The notes beneath the pieces were generated by a model. It saw only the letters and a program-made list of their open reading frames with translations, made no database searches and was not told the DNA's origin. From an uncultured Bacteroidales bacterium (GTDB lineage Bacteria; Bacteroidota; Bacteroidia; Bacteroidales; UBA932), in assembly GCA_944325965.1 (NCBI GenBank), contig CALVCB010000005.1, forward strand, positions 1-50,513: a stretch of 50,513 bases of DNA, given 5' to 3'. Shown one piece after another: positions 41,304-50,513 of the stretch (positions are counted from its first letter, which is position 1; each line of letters begins with the position of its first letter). The translations under genes and the position numbers were made by a program.

Positions 41304-42983
41304 ATGACAGTTATGGAAGAAGCAAATAAAGAGGTGGCAGAGGCCAAGAACCTCAACTTTCTGGAAGAAATCATCGAGTCTGACCTCGCGTCAGGGAAGT
41401 GCAGTAGCATAATGACCAGGTTCCCGCCGGAGCCTAACGGCTATCTCCATATCGGGCACGCGAAAAGCATATGCCTGAACTTCGGACTTGCCAGGAAATA
41501 CGGCGGAAAGACCAACCTCCGGTTTGACGACACCAATCCTGTCAAGGAAGATACGGAGTATGTGGATTCGATAAAGGAGGATATCAAGTGGCTCGGTTTC
41601 GAGTGGGAGAATGAGAGATATGCCTCCGACTACTTTGACCAGCTTTATGAGTGGGCCGAGGAGCTGATAAGGAAAGGGCTGGCCTATGTAGATGACCAGA
41701 CGCAGGAGGAGATCCGGGCCGGACGCGGTACGGTGCAGACACCTGGTGTCGACAGCCCTTACCGCAACCGTTCCGTCGAGGAGAATCTGACCCTTTTCCG
41801 TGAGATGAAGGCCGGGAAATATGCCGACGGGGAGAAGGTCCTCAGGGCGAAGATAGATATGGCCCATCCGAACATGCTTTTCCGTGACCCTCTGATGTAC
41901 AGAATCATACATGCGCATCACCATCGCACGGGCGATAAATGGTGCATCTATCCTATGTATGATTATGCACACGGGCAGTGCGACAGCATAGAACATATAA
42001 CACATTCGATATGCACCCTTGAGTTCGATGTGCACAGGCCTCTTTATGACTGGTTCATAGAGAAGCTCGGCATCTTCCCGTCACACCAGTACGAGTTCGC
42101 CAGGCTCAACCTTACCTATACGGTAATGAGCAAGCGCAAGCTTCTGGAACTTGTGAAGAACCATTTCGTGAGCGGCTGGGACGACCCTCGCATGCCGACC
42201 ATCTGCGGCATCAGGAGAAGGGGCTACACTCCGGAGAGCATACGTATGTTCGCCGAGAAAGTGGGTGTGGCCAAGCGCGAGCAGCTGATTGACCTCCAGC
42301 TCCTGGAGTGGTGCGCCCGCCAGGACCTCAACGAGCGTTCGAACCGTTACATGGTAGTGCAGGATCCTGTGAAGCTCACTATCACCAACTGGGAACCGGG
42401 CAAGGTAGAATGGTTTGAGGCACCTCTGAATCCGGCTGATCCTGAAGGCCCGTCTCGCAAGGTGCCATTCACCGGCGAGGTATATATCGAGAGGGCCGAC
42501 TTCATGGAGGAGCCTCCGAAGAAGTATTTCCGTCTGAAACCTGACGGAGAGGTGCGACTGAAATACACCTATATAGTGAAATGCCAGGAGGTGGTCAAGG
42601 ACGCAGACGGGAACATCACCGAGATCCGCTGTACATACGACCCGGCATCGAAGCCAGGCGCAGGGGAATGGCGTTCCGTAAAGGGCACTATCCACTGGGT
42701 ATCTGTCCAGCATGCTAAAGAGCTTGAGCTCAGGCTGTATGATAAGCTCTTCACTGAGCCTCAGATGGGTGCCATACCGGAGGGTAAAGACTATAAGGAA
42801 TATCTTAATCCCGAGTCCCTTACTTATGGGAAGGGGTATGCCGAGCCGGCCCTTCTGGAGGACAGGTCCGGAATCGCTGTACAGTTTGAGCGTGTCGGAT
42901 ATTTCTTCTGTGATCCGGATTCCACGCCGGAGCATCCTGTATTCAACAAGACGGTGTCTCTGAAGGATTCATTCAAGTTCTGA
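41304..42983 (+). CDS. glnS: Glutaminyl-tRNA synthetase
   Basis: A 559-residue class I synthetase that charges tRNA-Gln. The HIGH motif lies in RFPPEPNGYLHIGHAKS (about residues 38-54) and the KMSKS loop is VMSKRKLLEL (about 274). FDDTNPVKEDTEYVDSIKED, the GlnRS-type acceptor-binding region (HYEFARLNLTYTVM-like) and the C-terminal beta-barrels (VPFTGEVYIERADF) are all there. Length matches the GlnRS family, so glutamine is charged directly here rather than through GatCAB. M4 (41313) is an alternative start. Confidence 0.96.
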   Translation: MTVMEEANKEVAEAKNLNFLEEIIESDLASGKCSSIMTRFPPEPNGYLHIGHAKSICLNFGLARKYGGKTNLRFDDTNPVKEDTEYVDSIKEDIKWLGFEWENERYASDYFDQLYEWAEELIRKGLAYVDDQTQEEIRAGRGTVQTPGVDSPYRNRSVEENLTLFREMKAGKYADGEKVLRAKIDMAHPNMLFRDPLMYRIIHAHHHRTGDKWCIYPMYDYAHGQCDSIEHITHSICTLEFDVHRPLYDWFIEKLGIFPSHQYEFARLNLTYTVMSKRKLLELVKNHFVSGWDDPRMPTICGIRRRGYTPESIRMFAEKVGVAKREQLIDLQLLEWCARQDLNERSNRYMVVQDPVKLTITNWEPGKVEWFEAPLNPADPEGPSRKVPFTGEVYIERADFMEEPPKKYFRLKPDGEVRLKYTYIVKCQEVVKDADGNITEIRCTYDPASKPGAGEWRSVKGTIHWVSVQHAKELELRLYDKLFTEPQMGAIPEGKDYKEYLNPESLTYGKGYAEPALLEDRSGIAVQFERVGYFFCDPDSTPEHPVFNKTVSLKDSFKF

Positions 42984-42999
42984 TAGTTCTGTGTAAAGG

Positions 43000-43860
43000 A
43001 TGTTAGACAGATTCTTAAGGAAAGACCGCCGCAGGCGGATGTCGATGAGGGTCAAGCTCTCGCTGGGTCTTGGCGCCATAGCTGCTATCCTTCTTCTGTC
43101 CAGTGTTATTTCCGTACTGGAGTACAGGAGGATGAGCAACTATGTCTCCGACCTCATTGCCGCGGACATCAACAGCATCAACAAGACGCAGCAGCTGTCG
43201 GCCGTATGCGAGGAATACAACCTTAAGATATTGGCTACTATAGGAGTGGAGGATACGCTGTATGTGCTGCCGTCGTTTGACAGCGTGGCTTTCATATCCG
43301 AATACAATGCATTGAGGTCTTCCTTCAGTTCAGCCCAGACAATCGCCGCAGCGGATTCCGTCATAAGCTCCTATTCGGAATACATGCGTACATCGCTAAG
43401 CCTTGACCATGTAATCAAGTCCGATTTCATTGATTCCAGACAGTGGTTCTTCGAGAGGCTCCAGCCCGACTTCCAGAACTTCAGAAAATCTACCGAGACC
43501 CTTAACAGCCTTATATACAAGGACCTCAAAGAAAACTCGGAGACATTCCAGGCCGGTTTCTACCGGAGTATCATGCCCGGGATCGTATCTGTAGGGGTGG
43601 GGCTGCTGCTGGTAGTGCTTCTGATGTTCTTTATCATGTCCTATTATGTCAACCCGATCTGCAGGATGGAGGGAGGAGTGGACAACTATCTGAAATACAA
43701 TAAAAGATATACTTGCACTGTTGACGGGGATGACGAACTGGTCGCTATAAACAACGGGGTTTCCGAGATTGTCGAGGAGAACCTGGAGCTGAAGAAAAGG
43801 CTTGCAAAGCTGAGGGAGGAGAGGGAACGGCTCATAGAATCTTCGGAAAGCCACAATTGA
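43000..43860 (+). CDS. Receptor-like membrane protein: four-helix periplasmic sensor plus HAMP, no output domain
   Basis: A 286-residue protein with chemoreceptor-like topology. A basic N-terminus and TM1 (about 20-42, LSLGLGAIAAILLLSSVISV) lead to an alpha-helical periplasmic domain (about 45-188; DLIAADINSINKTQQLSAVC resembles the 4HB sensor). TM2 (about 190-213) follows, then a HAMP-like segment beginning YYVNPICRMEGGVDNYLKYN. The chain stops after a short coiled coil (ELKKRLAKLREERERLIESS), without a kinase, cyclase or methyl-accepting domain. It lies 12 bases before trkH and may modulate the potassium channel or a kinase encoded elsewhere. That function is inference. Confidence 0.75.
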   Translation: MLDRFLRKDRRRRMSMRVKLSLGLGAIAAILLLSSVISVLEYRRMSNYVSDLIAADINSINKTQQLSAVCEEYNLKILATIGVEDTLYVLPSFDSVAFISEYNALRSSFSSAQTIAAADSVISSYSEYMRTSLSLDHVIKSDFIDSRQWFFERLQPDFQNFRKSTETLNSLIYKDLKENSETFQAGFYRSIMPGIVSVGVGLLLVVLLMFFIMSYYVNPICRMEGGVDNYLKYNKRYTCTVDGDDELVAINNGVSEIVEENLELKKRLAKLREERERLIESSESHN

Positions 43861-43872
43861 TACGGGCCTGGA

Positions 43873-45327
43873 ATGAATGTCAAGGTAATATCTACCAATG
43901 TGGGCAGGGCACTCCTTGTAAGCGCCTTGTTTATGTTCATTTCCATGCTGATCTCTATCTTTGACGGCATGGATTCGGCATTTGCCCCATTGTCCATAAG
44001 TTTTATCATTACTTTTATAGCAGGTGCCTTCCCGTTCATTTTCGTAAGGAAGTCCGAGGCCATATCCATCCAGGACGGATTTATGATCATTGTCCTGTCG
44101 TGGATACTGTCATTCCTGTTCGGAATGCTGCCTTATGTGATGTGGGGCGGGGAGTTCTCACTTGTGAACGCTCTGTTCGAGAGTGTGTCCGGCTATACTA
44201 CGACCGGTTCTACCATTCTGACGGATATCGAGGCCCTGCCAAAGAGCCTGCTTTTCTGGCGGTCATCCACTCATTTCATCGGAGGCCTGGGTGTGGTGGT
44301 CTTTCTGTTGCTGATCATGCCTAACGCAAGTCCTTTCCGGTTGAGGCTCACCAATATAGAGCTTTCATCGCTTTCCAAGGAAGGGTACAGGACCCGTTCC
44401 GTGAAGACAGTGTACATAACGGTGCTGGTGTATGTCGGGCTGGTCGTGTGCGAGACTCTCATGCTGATGCTTGCGGGCATGTCGTTCTTCGATGCCATAA
44501 ACCATTCGTTCAGCACGGTTGCCACAGGTGGGTTCAGTACCAGGAACGCTTCCATATCGTATTATGACTCTACGGCCATCAACCTGATTGTGATGTTGTT
44601 CATGGTGATTTCGAGCCTTCATTTCGGACTGCTCTTCACTGTATTTGCGACCAGGTCGCTAAAGCCGCTGAAAAGTCCGGTCGTCAAGTTCTTCCTCACC
44701 TCCATCCTCGTGATGACAGTCCTTGTGACCCTGTCCCTTAAATTCCAGGGAGGTTACGGGTCCTGGGGAAAGGCCCTGATGGATGCTTCGTTCCAGGTAT
44801 GCAGCTATACTTCGACTACAGGTTTCGGCTCTGCGGACAATTCGGGGTGGCCGCTGTTTTCTCTGCTTGTGCTCGCATACGGGCTGTTCCAGTGCGGGTG
44901 CTCGGGATCCACTGCCGGCGGTGTGAAGGCGGACAGGATGTACATAGCCATGAAGGCTGTGGTCTGCCAGGTCCGCAAGAAACTGCATCCTTCTTCATCA
45001 GTGCTGCAGATACGGCTGGGGAACCATCTGGTGAATGATGATGTCGCCCTGCCTGTCATACTTTATATCGTGCTGTATTCGGCCTTGATAGCGATTTCTA
45101 TCATATTGCTCGTATTATGCGGTGTAGAGCCTGTGGAAGCGTTTTCCGGAGCCCTTTCATCAATGGGCAATGCCGGGGCCGCTATGGGTGACCTGGGTTC
45201 TCTCGGGAGCTATGCCGCCCAGCCGGCGGTCGCCAAGCTGATATATTCCATGGACATGTTCCTGGGACGTGTGGAGATATATCCGGTAATAGTGATATTC
45301 TACCTGATTTTCAAGAGGGGGAAATGA
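43873..45327 (+). CDS. trkH: TrkH-family potassium uptake protein
   Basis: A 484-residue inner-membrane protein with the four-repeat channel fold. The selectivity-filter regions are recognisable: ESVSGYTTTGSTI, HSFSTVATGGFSTRN, CSYTSTTGFGSADNS and SSMGNAGAAMGDLG. HFIGGLGVVVFLLLIMP and GCSGSTAGGVKADRM are family hallmarks. It should form a potassium or sodium translocating pore; the usual TrkA gating partner is not encoded in the window. It follows the HAMP protein after 12 bases, and the RecD2-like gene overlaps its end by 4 bases. Confidence 0.94.
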   Translation: MNVKVISTNVGRALLVSALFMFISMLISIFDGMDSAFAPLSISFIITFIAGAFPFIFVRKSEAISIQDGFMIIVLSWILSFLFGMLPYVMWGGEFSLVNALFESVSGYTTTGSTILTDIEALPKSLLFWRSSTHFIGGLGVVVFLLLIMPNASPFRLRLTNIELSSLSKEGYRTRSVKTVYITVLVYVGLVVCETLMLMLAGMSFFDAINHSFSTVATGGFSTRNASISYYDSTAINLIVMLFMVISSLHFGLLFTVFATRSLKPLKSPVVKFFLTSILVMTVLVTLSLKFQGGYGSWGKALMDASFQVCSYTSTTGFGSADNSGWPLFSLLVLAYGLFQCGCSGSTAGGVKADRMYIAMKAVVCQVRKKLHPSSSVLQIRLGNHLVNDDVALPVILYIVLYSALIAISIILLVLCGVEPVEAFSGALSSMGNAGAAMGDLGSLGSYAAQPAVAKLIYSMDMFLGRVEIYPVIVIFYLIFKRGK

Positions 45328-46766
45328 TGGGATACTCGGCGTTCCTTTATGACAGGTTCATTTCCGCTCTCGGCTTTGCCCCTACTTCCTGTCAGGACAA
45401 TCTCCTCAGGTCCGTATCCGGGTTCCTCGCATCTGATGACGGGGACATCCTGGTGGTAAACGGGTATGCCGGTACAGGAAAGACCACGGCAATCGCGTCT
45501 GTCATAAGGACCATGCATGAATACCGCCGCCAATGTATACTGCTTGCCCCTACAGGCCGTGCGGCCAAAGTCCTTTCCGGCTATGCCGGCCAGCCGGCAT
45601 ATACGATACACAAGCATATCTACAGGCAGAAGTCCGTTGGAGGGGACGGTTTCGGACAGTTTTCTCTGGCCCCGAACAAGTCCAAAGAGGCCCTGTTCAT
45701 CGTAGACGAGGTGTCCCTGATCGGTGTGGAGGCATCCCAGAGCCAGTCATCGCAGCTTTTCGGCTCGGGGAATCTTCTGGAGGACCTGGTCTCGTTCGTG
45801 CGTAACGGACTGGACTGTAAACTGATACTTATAGGGGACTCCGCACAGCTTCCTCCTGTGGGGCTGGACTGCAGCCCTGCCCTTTCCAGGGACTACATGT
45901 CCATGGTGGGAGGGGTCTCTTTTGTGGAGCTCACTACAGTCGTGAGGCAGCAAAAGGAGTCCGGTATCCTGTACAATGCCACAGTTGTCCGGCACCGTAT
46001 CTCGGCCCTCGAGGAAAGTTTCGGGGACGACCCCGGAGAACTGAAGATGAGGGTCTCCGGCTTTGACGATGTGGAGCGTATCACGGGAGGGGACCTTATA
46101 GAGAAGATTTCGGATGCATATGTCCGGTACGGCGAGGACGAGGTCATTGTCCTGTGCAGGTCGAACAAGAGGGCTATCAGGTACAATGCAGGCATCCGCT
46201 CCACCGTCCAGTTCAAGGAGGAGCGCCTGGTACGGGACGACAAGCTGATGATTGTAAAGAACTGCTACCAGTTCCTGGAGGGCATCCAGGGCATGGACTA
46301 CATAGCCAACGGTGATATAGTCAAGCTCCTGAAAATATCGAAATACGAGGAGCGCTACGGGCTGCATTTCGCCCAGGCGAGGCTTTCCTTCCCTGACTAT
46401 GGGGACCAGGAGATTACGGCGGAAGTGATTCTCGACACCCTCGATGCGGAGAGCGCGGCCCTTACATACGAGCAGCAGAACAAGCTGTACCTCGGGGTGG
46501 ATGCTGACTATTCTCATATTACATCGAAGAAGAAGCGTTACGAGGCCGTCCGCGAGGACAGGTACTACAACGCCCTGCAGCTCAAGTACGCCAATGCGAT
46601 TACCTGCCACAAGTCCCAGGGCGGACAGTGGAAATGTGTCTTCATCGACAACCCGTTCTGGCAGGACGACCTTCTCCCGGATGACCTGAAATGGCTCTAC
46701 ACCGCCATTACCCGCGGCGTGGAAAAGGTCTATTTCGTCAATTTCAAGGATGTCTTTTTTGAATAA
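45324..46766 (+). CDS. RecD2-like ATP-dependent DNA helicase
   Basis: A 480-residue superfamily 1B helicase. Walker A GYAGTGKT is at residues 47-54. LLAPTGRAAKVLSGYAGQPA (motif Ia), LFIVDEVSLIG (Walker B, about 126), LILIGDSAQLPPVG (motif III) and the C-terminal ITCHKSQGGQWKCVFID with LYTAITRGVEKVYFVNF (UvrD_C_2-type motifs V-VI) are present. It is shorter than RecD2 of Deinococcus and lacks the N-terminal helix-hairpin-helix part, as usual in Bacteroidota. ATG 45324 overlaps the trkH stop; ATG 45327 is equally possible. Confidence 0.92.
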   Translation: MMGYSAFLYDRFISALGFAPTSCQDNLLRSVSGFLASDDGDILVVNGYAGTGKTTAIASVIRTMHEYRRQCILLAPTGRAAKVLSGYAGQPAYTIHKHIYRQKSVGGDGFGQFSLAPNKSKEALFIVDEVSLIGVEASQSQSSQLFGSGNLLEDLVSFVRNGLDCKLILIGDSAQLPPVGLDCSPALSRDYMSMVGGVSFVELTTVVRQQKESGILYNATVVRHRISALEESFGDDPGELKMRVSGFDDVERITGGDLIEKISDAYVRYGEDEVIVLCRSNKRAIRYNAGIRSTVQFKEERLVRDDKLMIVKNCYQFLEGIQGMDYIANGDIVKLLKISKYEERYGLHFAQARLSFPDYGDQEITAEVILDTLDAESAALTYEQQNKLYLGVDADYSHITSKKKRYEAVREDRYYNALQLKYANAITCHKSQGGQWKCVFIDNPFWQDDLLPDDLKWLYTAITRGVEKVYFVNFKDVFFE

Positions 46767-46767
46767 A

Positions 46768-46828
46768 GGCCGTTCTCCAGGCGGGTGCAGCCTGCTCATG
46801 TGGCAGGCCGACACAGTGGAGAGCGGCC
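46768..46828. terminator. Nested inverted repeat between converging genes
   Basis: GGCCG-TTCTCCA (46768-46779) pairs with TGGAGAGCGGCC (46817-46828). Inside it, GCCTGC and GCAGGC form a second hairpin. It fills the 82-base gap between the helicase and the GH2 pseudogene and probably ends transcription from both sides, though no T run follows. Confidence 0.45.
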
Positions 46829-46848
46829 GGTGTGGACGGACAGCCGGA

Positions 46849-50388
<3,540 letters not shown>

Positions 50389-50438
50389 TCCATGTGACTG
50401 GTTTTCAGATGATGTCTTATATGGTTATTAATCGCTTG

Positions 50439-50473
50439 CAAATCTACAAAGTAAATTCTCTCTGCCAAAATTT
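50439..50473 (-). promoter_or_regulatory. Promoter of the GH2 pseudogene
   Basis: On the minus strand TTTG (within 50473-50466) is followed after 19 bases by TAGATTTG (50446-50439), a full consensus match. The next bases (50438-50389) hold no start in frame with the lectin domain. Confidence 0.7.
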
Positions 50474-50513
50474 TTGATCCCGTGCGGTCCGGGTATGGCG
50501 GGCATTGTAAAGA

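Noticed and set aside
42081..42935. Open frame opposite glnS (284 codons, minus strand)
   Set aside because: Mirror of glnS codon structure; no domain resemblance or start signal.
45747..46814. Long open frame opposite the RecD2-like helicase (355 codons, minus strand)
   Set aside because: Helicase motifs on the plus strand are complete. The reverse frame arises from codon bias and has no domain signal.

Overview
The window reads as chromosomal DNA of a Bacteroidales bacterium (phylum Bacteroidota). The grounds are: fimbrillin/DUF3575/DUF5119/DUF4906 genes, a NigD-like lipoprotein, a TonB receptor with an N-terminal carboxypeptidase-regulatory-like domain, a stand-alone TrkH, a split ThrE exporter, the bamD-rpoZ and pdxJ/nadK-uppS-bamA-ompH neighbourhoods, and many promoters with the TAnnTTTG -7 element of this phylum. 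Base composition is just over half G+C by eye, dropping clearly inside the fimbrial genes. The family cannot be fixed from this window; Rikenellaceae or an uncultured relative is only a guess.

Layout. 1-75 is the 3' tail of a group II intron (end of domain V plus domain VI with a bulged branch-point A). tRNA-His follows on the minus strand with its own promoter. 363-2997 (minus) is a nigD-like lipoprotein, an ECF sigma factor and an anti-sigma/beta-barrel protein that appears to span both membranes. 3121-7154 holds trxB, bamD, rpoZ and recN. 7132-11376 (minus) holds pdxJ and then an OmpH-like chaperone, a GT4 glycosyltransferase and a LysM/solute-binding protein. 11464-16293 is the envelope block nadK, uppS, bamA and a second ompH, closed by a strong terminator, with tRNA-Asn behind it. 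16752-17666 encodes an HU-CCDC81-type membrane protein.

17714-27976 is a tightly packed run: acyl-ACP thioesterase, AspT/YidE-type transporter, ThrE1 and ThrE2 exporter halves, a DUF6064-like membrane protein, a Nudix hydrolase, a GT2 glycosyltransferase, a DUF4922-SpoIID fusion and an AmpG-like permease. Several of these overlap by 4-8 bases, so they are probably co-transcribed; the last two suggest peptidoglycan turnover. 28145-32169 is a TonB-dependent receptor with a beta-helix lipoprotein partner. 32391-40952 is a six-gene fimbrial locus ending in a 15-bp terminator stem.

41304-46766 holds glnS, a HAMP-type membrane protein without an output domain, trkH and a RecD2-like helicase. The right end (46849-50388, minus) is a GH2 beta-galactosidase pseudogene broken by two in-frame nonsense codons and lacking a visible signal peptide, although a well-formed promoter remains in front of it.

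The most interesting units are the dual-membrane anti-sigma trio at the left, the DUF4922-SpoIID fusion overlapping an AmpG-type permease, the fimbrial operon whose four downstream lipoproteins share a Thr-Lys/Arg-Ala/Ser maturation-like site, and the recently broken GH2 gene.
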